From the NCBI RefSeq assembly GCF_000220395.1, contig NW_004086059.1:1-64000 (forward strand): 64,000 nt of DNA. The letters run 5' to 3'. The translations under genes and the position numbers were made by a program. The notes under the pieces are model-generated. The model was not told the DNA's origin, did no database searches, and saw only the letters and a program-made list of their open reading frames with translations. Numbering within the stretch: position 1 is the stretch's first letter; each line of letters begins with the position of its first letter. Shown piece after piece: positions 12,416 to 25,833 of this stretch. This DNA is from Ichthyophthirius multifiliis (taxonomy: Eukaryota > Ciliophora > Oligohymenophorea > Hymenostomatida).

Positions 12416-13756
12416 TTATTTTTTTTTTAGAAAAAAAAAAAAATATATTAAAATACATAAAAAAGCGAATTTTAAATAAAATTATATATAAATATAATAC
12501 TGTTAAATAAATAATTAAATAGATTTTAAACCTATATTACTCAAAAAATTAGACTATATATTTAACTATTATTTTTTAATTTTTTTAAAGATATAAGTAC
12601 AAAACGTAATTAATTTTTTTATAAAAATAAAAATAATTAATGACGCAAAATCAAAAAATATAGATGTTATATATAAAAAAAATTAAATTATAAAATAATT
12701 TTTATTATAATTATATGTATTAAAACAATTTATTTTATTTAACAATTCTATAATATATAAATATTATAAAATTTAATTTTTTTTACATATTTTAATCAAA
12801 AAAAAAAAAAAATTTAAAAAAGTAAAATTATTAATTAATTTATTTTAGGTAAATAAAAAAAAAAAATATTATTAAAAATATTTTTGATTTTCATAAAAAT
12901 ATTATTAATTTATTTTATATTTAATATTTTTATTTTTTTAATTAAATATATTTATAAATAGATCTTTTTTTTATTTTAAATAAAATATTTTGTTTATAAT
13001 TTTTTTTTATATATTAGGTATGATAATATTTTATAAAAAAAATTATGATTATTATTCTTAAAGTAAAATCCTTAATAATAGCATATATAAAGTTTTATTT
13101 TTTTTTTTAAATTAAAAATATTTTATATAATATATATAAATAATATAATTTTTTAATAATAAAAAATAACTTTTTAGATATAAAATTTCGATATATCTTT
13201 TATTATATAAAAAAATGGAAAAAAATTATTAAATATTTAAAAAAAAAAAAATTAAGCATTTATAAAAATTTAATTAAAAGAATTAGGATTATCAAAATTA
13301 TTAAATACAATTAAAAATTAAAAAAAATAAAAAAAAAGAATTTTAAAATAAAAATGTGTTTATTAAAATATATTGTAAAAAAAAAAAAAAAAATTAAATA
13401 TATATAAATTTATATACATTATAAAAATAAATAAAATTATGTTTAAAAAATTAATTAAAATAATATATATATATATATATATATAAATATATATATATTT
13501 TTATACATATTTATATATTTATTTTTTTAATTATTTTTATATTCATATTTATATATAATATTTTTAATATTTATAATAAATATCTTTAATTTTTTTATTT
13601 TTTTTATTTTTAATAAATATAATATATCTTCATTTAAAATTACAAAATAATTATATATAACCAATAAAATATTTTCTAATTTATAAATTTAAATAATTAT
13701 TATATTTATATTATATAATTCATCTACTTTTATTATTATTATTTATTTTAGTTTTT
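12416..13756. other. AT-rich intergenic stretch
   Basis: Homopolymer and (AT)n-rich DNA with a T-rich central part. No supported gene on either strand. Confidence 0.55.
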
Positions 13757-14286
13757 TCATAATATTTTTATAGTTTATTCCAATAATTAAACATAATAAT
13801 TTTCAAATTATTAACATATTTTTTAATTATTATTTATTAACTAACAATCTTTTTAGAACTAGTTAGTAAGATATTTTTTAAATACTATTTACATAATTAA
13901 ATTTAAATCTTCATTTTAAATATTATAAATAAAAGTTTCATATTATATTTAGTTTTTTAATTATTTTAATATTTAACAGAAATAATTTTTAAATTATTTG
14001 CATTTATAAATATTATCGTCAAAATATTTTTTTATATTTTCATAATTATTCTCTTTTATATATTTTAAGATACATTATCCCACATTTTTATGAATTTCAT
14101 CATCTAAATATGATTAAATATCATCTGAATATTACTATTAGTTAATATTTTATTAAGGTTTTTGAGTAAATATTTATAAAATTTAAGTTTAAGAAATATC
14201 GTGTAAAATATTTTAAGTATACGTTTTTTTTCACATTCTAAATCTTTTACTAAATATATTTTGAAATCAATTTAATTATAACTCAT
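13757..14286 (-). CDS. Uncharacterised 137-aa protein
   Basis: The minus-strand ATG at 14286 starts a 12-codon first exon (MSYNQIDFKIYL). A 116-nt intron (14135-14250) leads to exon 2 (13757-14134), which reads SDDIQSYLDDEIHKNVGQC and ends in TGA. The product is acidic/Lys-rich and probably helical, with clustered cysteines and Gln runs. The unspliced frame is longer but has chance-like composition. An alternative is a missing base in the eight-A run at 14224-14231, but the intron needs no error. No family recognised. Confidence 0.45.
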
Positions 14287-15323
14287 TATATTTTCTTTTT
14301 TTTAAATAAATAAAAGTTATTTCTTTAAAAAATAATTATAATAATTGTTATTAATTATTTATATTTAAATGAAATTATATATTAATATATTATTATAAAT
14401 ATAATAATTATTTATAATTATTTAAAGTATATATATATTTAGAAATTTATATAATAATATATAATTATTTATATATATATGATTTTTTTCTAATATATTA
14501 ATTTTTTTAAATATTATCAAAATTTATAATATATTATTTTTTTACTATTATTTTCTTTTTTTTATTTCTATATAAAAATATTAATATAGAAAATATTACA
14601 ATAGAAATCTATTAGATTAAATATATTTTATTTATAATATTTATTTATTCATATTTTTTTAAAAAAATAGAAAATATTTTATTGGCTAAACATATATTTT
14701 ATTTTTTTAAAACAATTTTCTTCAATGATTTTTTTTAATTTAGATTAAAAAAAATTAACTTTAAATAATATAATTAATTTCCTGTATTAAAACTTATATC
14801 GATTAATTTTTTTTAAAAAAATCTAATTGTAATAAAATTATATAATTTAATATTAAAAGAATGTATTTATTATTATATATTTATTACTTTTTAATATAAT
14901 TAGAAATTAAAATTTTTAATACTTCTTATAATAAAACTATTAATAAAATAATAGTAATTTTTTTTTGTGATAAAAAATATATAATTATATAGCAATAAAT
15001 ATGAATATTTATATTAAATTAATAAATATATTAAATTTAATTAATATTATTTTTAATTTAATATTTTAATTATATATCAAAAATTATTATTATTAACAAT
15101 TTTTTTTTTATTTTTATGTTTTTTTTTATAATTATTGTTTACATAAATATACTAATATATTTTTTTTTATGAATGATATTAAATTATAATATTTTAGAAA
15201 TAAAATTAAAAAATATTTAATATATCTAAAAATAAAAAAAAATATAAAAAATAATAAATAAAATACTTTTATTTTAATATCAACTTTTTATTTTATTAAA
15301 AATATATATATTAAATAATAAAA
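14287..15323. other. AT-rich intergenic stretch
   Basis: Nearly pure A/T. No reading frame with protein-like composition and no repeat other than short AT and homopolymer runs. Confidence 0.6.
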
Positions 15324-15897
15324 ATGAGAGTATAAATAAAATTATAAAGTGTAGGGCCTAAAAATCATCCAAGATGGTATATATTTAGCAATAAAAAATA
15401 AAAATCAATAAAAAATAAAAATCAATAATAAATAAATATAATCAATCATGATTAAATATAATAAATACAAATTTTAAATACTCTTTTTAATAAATATTAT
15501 TTATTTTTAAAAGGAAAATTATTGTAATTCCCGCCATGAAAAACCCTCACGGAAGATATCTTGAACATATTGGTTGGTGGCAACCTCGTCATGGTAAAAT
15601 TATATAAAGAGAAATTGTTTTAAATAAAGAAAGAGCAAAATATTGGATTGCAGTAAATATAAATAAAAAAAAATAAAAAAAATAAAAATAATTTAAATAA
15701 AAATTAATTTATTTATTATAAAAGATGGGAGCTTAATTAACACCTAAAGTCTAAAAATTTTTATCTTATTTTGATTTAGCTGTTCCTCCATTACCAAAAT
15801 ATGGTAAATTAAAAAAAAAAATTTAAATAAATAATTTAATTATATATTAAACTATAAATGTAATAATTTTTTAAATTATAATATATGTGTTTAAGTA

Positions 15898-15947
<50 letters not shown>

Positions 15948-16114
15948 TATATATTTATATATATTTTAATTAATAAAAATTTTATATAAATTAATTTATA
16001 TAGGATATAAAACATAATATGAAAAAAAGCCTATATAACCTAGAAATACTATGGGTTTAGAGGTTTATAGACTTAAAGGATTTAACAGAAGTCAAATTTT
16101 AGATGTACGAAATA

Positions 16115-16146
<32 letters not shown>

Positions 16147-16823
16147 GTTTATTGATTAAGAAGAAGAAATGAAATTAATGAGACAATTATAAATGCAAAA
16201 TGAAATAATAAAATAAATTGCAAAACCTGATACTATTTAATCATTATAATCAAAAGAAATAAAAGAAGAATTAAATTAAATGTAAAAAGAATTAGCAAGT
16301 TATAATGATTAAATTAACGAAATTAATGCAGGAAGAAGACGTGTTTTGATAGAAAAAATTAATAGATTGTTTACTTAAATGATAAGAGCCGAAAAAAAAT
16401 AAAATTATGTCTAATAAATTAAAGATGAAAGTTAGATTTATAAAGAAAATGTAGATGAAAAAGTTTAATTAAGAAGAGTTTTGGAAAAAAATAGACTTAT
16501 GTAAAAGATTTAATAATAAGAGTTATCAGTTGATGAAAAAATTGATTAATTTACACCTATTTCTAGAAATGAATTTAAAGATTTTTTAGTGGATAAAGGT
16601 TATTCAGAAGCAAAAGCAGAAAAAGTAAAAAAAAATAAAAAAAAAATAAAAAAAAATAAAAAAAAATAAGGTTTTGAGAGAATTCTATTAAAAAGAAGAC
16701 TAAGCTTTTAAAATAAATGCTACAGAAGAAGTTAATAAATTTAATGAAATTGCAAATATTGAAAATTTAAATGCTATACATAAATTTAAATATAAAAAAA
16801 ACTAGTAAAATTTATTTAAATGA
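15324..16823 (+). CDS. MRPS16: Mitochondrial ribosomal protein bS16m with long C-terminal extension
   Basis: Six exons (15324-15376, 15514-15652, 15725-15803, 16004-16104, 16148-16624, 16671-16823) give 333 aa. The first ~90 residues match bacterial S16: RVQIKLQSVGPKNHPRW, GRYLEHIGWWQP and ERAKYWIAMGAQLTPKVQKF. S16 binds 16S-type rRNA and is needed for small-subunit assembly. The remaining ~240 residues, Gln/Glu/Lys-rich and coiled, have no bacterial counterpart. Such additions are typical of ciliate mitoribosomal proteins. No clear N-terminal targeting peptide precedes the S16 fold, so import may use internal signals. The next gene starts 34 bp downstream on the same strand. Confidence 0.9.
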
Positions 16824-16857
16824 AAAAATAAAACTAATAATAAAAAAAAAAAGAAAA

Positions 16858-17377
16858 ATGATATTCCCGCTACCAAATTCAGTAATGCCTAGACCTATAT
16901 TAGGAACATATGATGGAAAAGACTACTATGATATTCCTTAAATATTCGAACCGACATAATAAGGAAATAAAGGTAAATATAAAAAATTATAAAAATAAAA
17001 AATTAAATATTATAAAAAAAAAAAAATATAATAAATAAAATATATTTATATATATATTTAAATTTTTTATATTATATATATATATATATTTATTTATATA
17101 TTAGTTATTTAATAACCTATATTATATTTATAATAAAGCTTATTCACTACCTGGACTAACTGATAAATATAATCCAAAAAAAAATCTTTAACTTATTGAA
17201 AGACCTAAGGCTTAAGGAACAAATAAAAAAAGAAGTAGAATACTTAATTAAAATAAACCAGAAAAATTACGCAAATATTAATATTATTTTTCTACAGTTA
17301 GTAAAGGAACATATATTTCATAACTTTAATATATAGAATATTTTAAAGAAAAATAATAATAAGAAAATATATATTGA
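16858..17377 (+). CDS. Uncharacterised 117-aa basic protein
   Basis: Two exons (16858-16972, 17139-17377; 166-nt intron) give 117 aa. The N-terminus is Pro-rich (MIFPLPNSVMPRPILGTYDG). A segment YSLPGLTDKYNPKKN is followed by a Lys/Arg/Gln-rich tail. The short Pro/Tyr/Gly motifs recall small ciliary microtubule-associated proteins, but this is only a resemblance. The ATG follows the bS16m stop by 34 bp, unusually close here, so the two may share a transcript or lie at the edge of independent ones. No membrane segment or signal peptide. Confidence 0.65.
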
Positions 17378-17446
17378 AAAATATATTTAATTATTAAAAT
17401 AATAAAATATATTATAAAAAAATAATATTATAAACATAATAAAATA

Positions 17447-17448
17447 AT

Positions 17449-17486
<38 letters not shown>
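17447..17486 (+). repeat. (AAT)n microsatellite
   Basis: About 13 AAT units in the gap between the 117-aa gene and the convergent deacetylase gene. The rest of 17378-17925 is plain A/T with no gene seen. Confidence 0.85.
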
Positions 17487-17489
<3 letters not shown>

Positions 17490-17925
17490 TACTAATTTAA
17501 AAATAATTAAAATTTTTTATAAAATAAATTAAATAATAATTATTTTTTAAAAAATATATAATAATAATAAATATTATTATTATTATTTTTAAATTTCTAT
17601 TAATATATATTTTTATTTTTTATTATAATTATAAAAATTATAAAAATATTTAAATGACTAATATTATTTTTACAAACAAAGGAAAAAAGTATTTTTAAAT
17701 TGTTAATATAATATAAAATAAATAAAATTATAAAAAATTAAAAATTTTAAAATATAATAATTGAATAATGTAAAATAAATATATATAATTTTTATAATTA
17801 TACATAATTAATAATGAATATATATAAATATAAATATATATATATTTAAAATTTTTTAATAATAATTTATATTAAAAATATTTAATATTAAATACTACAT
17901 CTCCAAAAGTATAAAAAAATATTAA

Positions 17926-19430
17926 TCATATAAAATTGTTTCTTTCTCTTTTCTATATTAAAAGTGGGCTTTTTCTAACATCTAGTTATCTCTCACTAGT
18001 CATATATCCATTAATATACTAAGCAAAAGCTTCTTAATTTTAACTAATTTAAAAATCATGATTTACGTCCTCTTCACATTCTTCCATATAATCATCATCA
18101 TCATAAACGAATGTTTTAGGTACATTATTAAATTAAACATTAGGCGAACATTCACATTCTTTTAATTATTTAAATATTTCTTCTTAGATTTTATTTAACT
18201 CTTCTTTAGAGTTTTTATTTTCAACTTGTAAAATCGGTACATGTAAGCTAGTCTATTTTTCATATAAATGAAAAAAAGGGTCATCTACGGGAATAGGTCC
18301 TTCTAATTTTTTATGTACCATTAAACCAGTTTCAAAAGCCCAACAACGGCTAACATTTTATATAGTATAACCTCCACCCCCTAAAACAACCATAGGAACT
18401 CCAAATCCCATCATATATTTAAGACATTCCCCGTGTCCAACTATTGAAAGATTAAAATGCCCAATTTTATCATTCGCAAGACTATCAGCTCCAGTCTAAA
18501 AAACTATCACATCAGGTCTGTATACTTCCATGACTTTATTCATTATATTTTTAAATAATTAATTATAACTATCATCGTCCATTCCAGGTCTTAAGGGAAT
18601 GTTAACGGCATAGTTTTTTCCAATACCTTCACCTAAAGAATTCAAGCCGCCAGTTCCTGGGAAAAAATACTTCACCAAATTCATGAAAACTAACTGTCAT
18701 AACTCTATTTGTGGTAAAAAAAGACCTCTTCAACACCATCTCCATGATGAACATCAATATCTATATAAAGTACCCTTGGAAAAACTTTAAGTAATTCTAA
18801 AATACAAATAACAATGTCATTTACATAACAAAATCCATATGCTTCGCATTTCTTAGCATGATGCAATCCTCCTCCCCAATTAATAGCAATATCAGCAGCA
18901 TTGTTAATAATTAAATGTGCAGCATCTATAGATCCTCCTGAATATAAATAAAAAATAAAAATAAATATATTTAAACATATATAATATATAAAAATATATA
19001 AATATATAAATTAATATATATATATTAATTTATATGTACCTGTCGATAATTAACTAAATGTAAATAATCCGTCAAATCCGGGGCAATCAGCTTATACGTC
19101 TATACCAAATTAAGTTTTCTTTGTTTAATCGTTTTTTACATTATCATCTATTTTAGGTGTTTCAAAACCTAATTTTCTTAATTATTCAATTCTACTACTG
19201 GCTACATAATTTGATAAATATTCGACGTATTCGGGGTCATGGAATTACATTATTTCTTCTTTTGTTGCTTCTCTAGTAGTATATACGTCTAGGTCTTTAT
19301 ATACTCCATAACCAACTATCAAGGAGTGAGCCATTGATATTCTTTTTGGGTTCATTAAATGTAATTTTCCGTAATTGTATCTGCCAATTTCATTATTATA
19401 AAAATATGCTACGCGTCTTTATGAATCCAT
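17926..19430 (-). CDS. HDAC1: Class I histone deacetylase (Rpd3/HDAC1 type) with two frame breaks
   Basis: Exons 19430-19040 and 18937-17926 (102-nt intron 18938-19039). The protein follows HDAC1/2 throughout: [31 protein letters not shown] (zinc ligands), [26 protein letters not shown] and GGGGYTIQNVSRCW (catalytic Tyr). An acidic tail follows. It should remove acetyl groups from histones in nuclear complexes. Two places carry one surplus base: the seven-A run at 18716-18722 (minus: T7 before ACC ACA) and around 18670 (the G in GAAGTATTT). Skipping both restores the family sequence and gives 466 aa; the exon length modulo 3 agrees. No intron explains them. Assembly error, recent inactivation or +1 frameshifting are possible. 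Confidence 0.93.
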
Positions 19431-19527
19431 TTTTTTTTTGATTTTTATGTTTTTTTTTTGTTATTTTTTATTTGTATTTAAATTAGTTAATTATTATAAT
19501 TTAGTATATATATATATATATTAATAT

Positions 19528-19568
<41 letters not shown>

Positions 19569-20966
19569 GTTTTTTTATATATATATATATTTTTTATAAT
19601 ATATACATATATTTTCTTTCATTTTTTTAAAATTGTGTTAATAATACATATTTTTTACTTTTGTCTTTTTTTTATATTTTATATTTTTTATTGTTTATCT
19701 TAAATATAAATATTTATATATTTTAACAATAACTATTTATTAAAATAGAATATTTTTTAAAAATTTATTATAGTTATTTTATAATATTTATAAATATAAT
19801 TGTATATTTTTGCTTTTTTATATATATAATTTTTTTATCGTAAAAACATATTATCATTTTATTAACTATTTTATTAATTTTCAAGATAAAAAAATATTTT
19901 TTTGTAATAAAAAAAAAAATTAATATTCATAAAATATTTCTTTTTATTATGTAATAACAAACCCGATAATTTTTATCATATTAATGTATAGTATATTTTT
20001 CCCTTTTTTCTTTTTTATCTATTTTTTTTATTCATAAAAAAATAATATAGAAAGATAAATCAAAGTCCAATTAATATAAAATTTAATCAAAAAGTTACTT
20101 AAAAAATACATTTATACTTATCATTTTAATATTATTATGAATAATTTTTATTAATAATATAAAAAAAGTAGCAAAACGATAATAATAAAAATAATTTAAT
20201 CAAAAATTATGATAAAACTGTAAAGAAAATCTTATTAAATAGATATAGTATAGTTAAAAATTTATTATTAAAGTTTATTTTTTCTTACTAGATTTAAATA
20301 TAAATATTAATTAAATGCTAAATTTATATTATTAAAAAAGAAAAAATCCATAAATATATATACATATATTAGCAATCAAAAAATTAATAAATTTTTGAAT
20401 ATTTTATTTGTATAAATTATGCTATTTATTTTTCAAAAATATATTGTAAAAAAAATAGATATTTTTGAATTTGTTAATTTTTATTATCAATGTTTTTTTA
20501 GTATATTTATAAATAAAAAATCTTCATCTAAAATTTATTTTAATTTAAACCAAAAACATTTAAAATATTTTTTTTTATTTTTTTAAAAAATATAATAGTT
20601 TTAAGTAAAAACAGTATTAATATAATTAGTAGGATTAAATATTTTCGAACTAAAAATTAATTTTATTCAATTATATAGAATAATATTTTTATTGTATTTT
20701 AAGTATGCTTTTTATTTTAAATACAGTTTCTTACTTTTAAATCTATTAATTAATTAAATAATTATTTAAAAATAAAAGCATCTATATTAATTCATGTAAA
20801 ATAAATATTTGTTATATTTATTATATCTTGTACATAACTACTAATTAAAAAATATTCTTTTTAGTTTAAGAAAGTAATATAAATCTCATATTATTAATAT
20901 ATCATTTTATATTCAATACAATTATTATTATTTTAATTTTTATTCTCTTTAATATAATATATATAT

Positions 20967-21020
<54 letters not shown>

Positions 21021-22304
21021 TTATACTAAACATTGTATTATTATTATTTTTATCTTATATTTAAATTATATTATTAAATTATTTATTAAAAATTTAATAA
21101 TATATATTTTTAACAAAAAAAAAATTAAAATTAATTAGATATTGTTATTAAATACATTAAATTGAAAATATAAACTATAAGTCTTTAATTTTTATTTTTG
21201 TTTAAATTATATATTTTATTTATTTAGTAATTATAATATTTTAATATAATATATTAGATAAATAAAAAAGCTTAATTTTTCAAAAAAAAAAATTATTCAT
21301 TTAAATTAAGAAATTGATATTTCATTAAATTTTGGAAGTTTTTGAAGTTTTTTATTTTTTATATATTATGTAAGATTAATAAATAAATAAATAATCATTT
21401 ATTTAATTTCATTTATATTTTTTTATAAAAACTATCAATTTTTTTATACATATTATTCTATTAAATTTATTTTGTTTCATAAAAAATAACTTTAATATTA
21501 TTTTGAGCAAACTATTTTAAATTATTTTTATAAATGGAAAAAATTTTCAAATGTTCTTTAATAATATTTTTTAGTTTTAATTTAATATTTTAATTTTAAG
21601 AAACTTTAAGTTAAATTAAATAATAAAATCAAATTAGATTTTTTTATTTTAAGATAAAAATGTTATGTTTATATATAATTTATTTTAAAAATAAAAACCA
21701 AAAATATTTTTTATTTTTTTGGATATAAAATAATAACATCTATTCAGTTATTATTATTATGAATATTTATTATTTAAATATACATTATTTAATATTGTAT
21801 TTATAATAAATTTAATTAAATATTTATTGATTTATTGTTTTTTGATAATAAAATTTATTTTATGTTATTTCAATTTATTTTCTATTTTTTTATTATATCT
21901 TTCTTTTCATATATATAATTATTCCAAAGAAATTTATTAATTTAAAAATTATAGATATTATTTATTATATATATATAAATATAATTATAATTATAATTTA
22001 TTTATATATATTTTTTATAATTTTATAAATTATAATTATAATTTTTGATTTATAAATAGAAAAAATTTAATATTTTTATAAATTAATTTTAAATTATATT
22101 ATAATAAAACAAAATTTATATATATGTTGTATATTTTTATAATTTAATTTTTTAGGTTAATTTTAATAAATATCAAATTTTTTAATTATATATATTTTTT
22201 TTTTTATAAAATAATATAATTTTGAAAATTCAATTGAAAAAAATATTTTTGATTATTATACAATATTATAAAATAAAATACAAAGGTAAAATACAATTTT
22301 GTTT
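19431..22304. other. Longest gene-free stretch in the window
   Basis: Almost 2.9 kb of A/T with long (AT)n tracts (19507-19566, 20960-21016), A and T homopolymers and no frame of protein-like composition on either strand. It lies upstream of the deacetylase and downstream of the next minus-strand gene, so promoter elements could be here, but none is recognisable. Confidence 0.55.
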
Positions 22305-22823
22305 TCAAATCTGAAAATAGAAAATCATGTATATTATAAATAATTATAAAATAATCTCTTAGAATTCTTTTAGATGAGTTTTATATTCTTTTTTAAAAAG
22401 TTCTTTACTCTTTTATATCAATTTATTATTATTTAAAATATCTATCAAAAAATTTACTATAAACTCTCTTTTATTTTAAAATTAATATATTAACATTATT
22501 TTTATTTTAATTATAAATTTTTACTTTATTATAGTTAATATTATTAGTTGATTTATAGTATTTTCTTTTATAGCATTTTCAAATAAAATATTTATTTATT
22601 ATTAGTTTTGTAATAATTATTATTATTCTTTTTATTAGTTTTCAATATTTATTTAATTTTTCAACTAATAAATATTCATTTGATCTTAGCTATTATCGAC
22701 AAACTCAGCTAACTTTTTTTAAAAATTAAAAATAATTAATAAAAGAAAATATATTTTTATAATATTTACTTATATAAATTCTTCCAAAGAATCACTATGT
22801 AAGGCTCCTCTTCTTTTTCTCAT
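22305..22823 (-). CDS. Uncharacterised 153-aa Gln-rich helical protein
   Basis: Exon 1 (22823-22770) reads MRKRRGALHSDSLEEFIQ. A 57-nt intron (22713-22769) leads to exon 2 (22712-22305) beginning LAEFVDNSQDQMNIYQLKNQ and ending in TGA. The junction keeps frame and makes a continuous acidic helix. The middle is Gln/Asn-rich, then mixed Ile/Lys/Leu; a basic patch follows the initiator Met. No domain recognised. The intron's position after a short basic first exon is clear-cut. Confidence 0.55.
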
Positions 22824-24099
22824 TTATTTTAGTAGTTTTTAATATTATTATTAGTTTTTTTTAGTTATTATTATTTTTTTTTATTTTATTTTTTTTAATT
22901 TATTTATTATTTTGAAAATAATTTTTTTGAGATTTATTATATATAATATATAGATAAGATTAAATTATATTAATATATATAGATATTTAATTATTTTGAT
23001 ATTATATATTTCTTTATTCTAATGATATTTAAATTGATGTATGATTTATATAATTAATTATTAAATTAATCTTTAACAATTATATGACGGATTATTAATT
23101 TATATATGTTATATATTTATAGATTAAATATCTTTTTTCTATTTTTCTGTTTTTTGGTTTTTCGTTTAAAATAGTTATAATAAATTTATTTTTTATTCGG
23201 GATAAATCTAATTTTACAATATTATTTATTTTTTTATTATAATAAATAAAAAAAAAATTATTAAAATAAAAAAAATACACATATTATTATAATTTATTAT
23301 ATGGGAAATGTATTATCATAATTATATTTTTAAATTATTATTATGAATCTTCTAAATTATTTTTATAGTTTATAAAAATAGCATAACACAATATTTTTAG
23401 CACATTGAAAATAAAATAAGGAAGAAAAGAATTTTTATCATATAAAGTAAAAAAAATATTAAATGTTTTTTTGTTAACTCTTAATAAAATAAAAAAATTA
23501 ATATTAATAAATAGCATTATTAAAGTAATAAATTAATTATTGCCTACTTTTATTCCAGTTTGTGTGTATTTTTATTAGTAAATATTATAAAAATATTTTT
23601 ATTTAAATAGTTTTTAATTAAAAAAATTAATAAATATAGCAATATTATTACACTTCTGAGTAAAATAATATATATAGTATGTTTAGTTAATATTAAGATA
23701 TGATAGAGAAAGATAAACTTTCTTTAACATCAAATATGACTATTGAATAGTTAAAAGAATTAAATTATTGATAAAATTAAATATTAAATTAATTTAAGGT
23801 TTGAAAATAAAATTATGTGTTTAAAAATTATATTTTAGAAAAAAAAAATATATATTTTTAATATTTTTTTTTTTTTATACAAAAAAATATATATAAACAA
23901 AAACTTTTATTTTATATTATATTGACTACCTTTATTTATTTTATTTTCAATATATATAAATAAAAATATTATCCATAATCTATTAATTTTTTTAAAAATC
24001 AAATCTAATATATGATTTAACTATATTGATAAAAAAATAAATAAAAAAATTAATAAAACTTAAAATTAATTCAAAATTTAATATAAATAATTTAATAAA
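22824..24099. other. AT-rich gap with one short ORF
   Basis: Mostly uninformative A/T. The only notable item is the 30-codon ORF at 23679-23771, listed separately. A minus-strand frame at 23095-23280 is Ile/Asn/Lys/Phe only and is not called. Confidence 0.5.
23679..23771 (+). CDS. Possible 30-aa ORF
   Basis: ATG to TGA, 30 codons, reading MFSQYQDMIEKDKLSLTSNM and then a short TIEQLKELNY tail. The composition is more protein-like than its surroundings. It could be a micropeptide, an exon of an unseen gene or chance. No splice partner was found. Confidence 0.25.
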
Positions 24100-25776
24100 A
24101 TGAATATTAGTTTTTTCTCTAAAGGCAATCAATAAATATTACAAAATTTAATGAATACTATATAAAGTATTATTAATATCATCAAAGAAAACCAATAAAA
24201 ACTCCAAATAAAGAAATACTATATGGAAGTAATTAGATGGACAATAGAAAATTGGTTTGAAATAATTTTTCTTTAAAACTTTACTCATATAGAATAAAAT
24301 GAGGAATAATAAATAAGCAATAAATTATAGTAACTAACTCAAGATTTAATAGCAATTGAGAAAATAATATAAGAAATGTAACAAGTAATGAAAAAAATAT
24401 ATACATATATAAAATTATTTATTTATATTAAAAATAAAAAAGTAAGATTATTTTTCAAATTAAAGCTAATTTCAAAACTAAAAATATTATCAATATTTTA
24501 ATAATATAAGTGTATTATTTGATGAAATGATATAAATATTTTCAATATTATCAAATAGATCAGTAATAAATTTATAATAAAACTATCTTTTTTAACTAAC
24601 ACAAGGCGAAATAATAAACTTCGATTATAAATTGAAGGAATCTTATACTTAATATTAAAAATTAAAACTAGAAAAACAATTTAATTTAGATATTTGTTTT
24701 GTGGCTATTAATGCAGAATTATTAAAAGATTTATAATCTGAATTAACTCTAGACGATTTTTTTTCTTGTCTTAAATAATTATTATAAAATAACTAAGGTT
24801 TTTATTAAATATATATAAATATAATGTTTATATATATAAATTTTATAGATTTTATTGATACATTACATAAAGAAAAATTAAAATTTTATATTGATATTTA
24901 TAATGAAAATAAACTTAAACCTCGTTAAATCGAATAATTTTTTTAAGTTATATGGTCCAATTTAATTGAAAGAAACAAATTTTTAGATAATAAAAAATTT
25001 GATAATTATTTAGAATAATAAAAAATTGAAGAAAATAAAATACTATAGTTAACTCTTATAAAATAATCATAAGATCTCCCACCTGAATTTCCACGTGTAA
25101 TCCGCATTAATAAACGAGGATTAATGGATGATCAAAACGAATCAAAAGCAATAGGCTCAACTGTCCGATTTGGACGATAAACATCAAGAAATACTGTCCC
25201 TTGTGATTTAAAATTTGGAAAAAAATAAACTTTGATAAGCAAAAGATAATTCGTTATTAAATATAATTACTCGAAAGGGTATTAAATTTGTTGCGTTTCT
25301 ACAACTAATCCTACAGAGTTTTTAGTTTAAGAACAGGGAGCTTTAATAAGTGCTTAATCGGCATTTACACTAAATAATAAAGTATGCTTTTCGGTAAAAA
25401 AATGCACTGTATTATAAAATAAATCAAATTAAATATAATAAATATAAGAACAAAAAAATAATATAGATGAAGAAGAAATAACATTAGATAAAAAAGCTTA
25501 TATGAACATAAATTATATGAATTAAAGAGAAAATCAATCAAAAAAACTTTTATAAAACAATTCTAATAGTAATGTAATAAACTTAATATAGGATATGTAA
25601 AATGCACTAGAGTAAACTTTCTAAAGACAAAAAGGAATACTAAATTAAATAGTTTAAGAAAATTAAGAAAATAATGGTAATAGTAGTGAAGATGAAGAGG
25701 ATGGAAATTATGCTAAAGGATAATAAACAGTATAATATAAATAAAGAAAATAACAATTAAAATACTTAATAATAAC

Positions 25777-25833
<57 letters not shown>

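Noticed and set aside
14224-14231. Missing A in an eight-A run as a recurrent homopolymer error (also near 6883 and 63165)
   Set aside because: In all three genes an ordinary GT...AG intron of the right length restores the frame, so no error needs to be assumed.
23095-23280. 61-aa minus-strand ORF
   Set aside because: Made almost only of Ile, Asn, Lys, Phe and Tyr, as expected by chance in A/T DNA; no motif and no splice partner.
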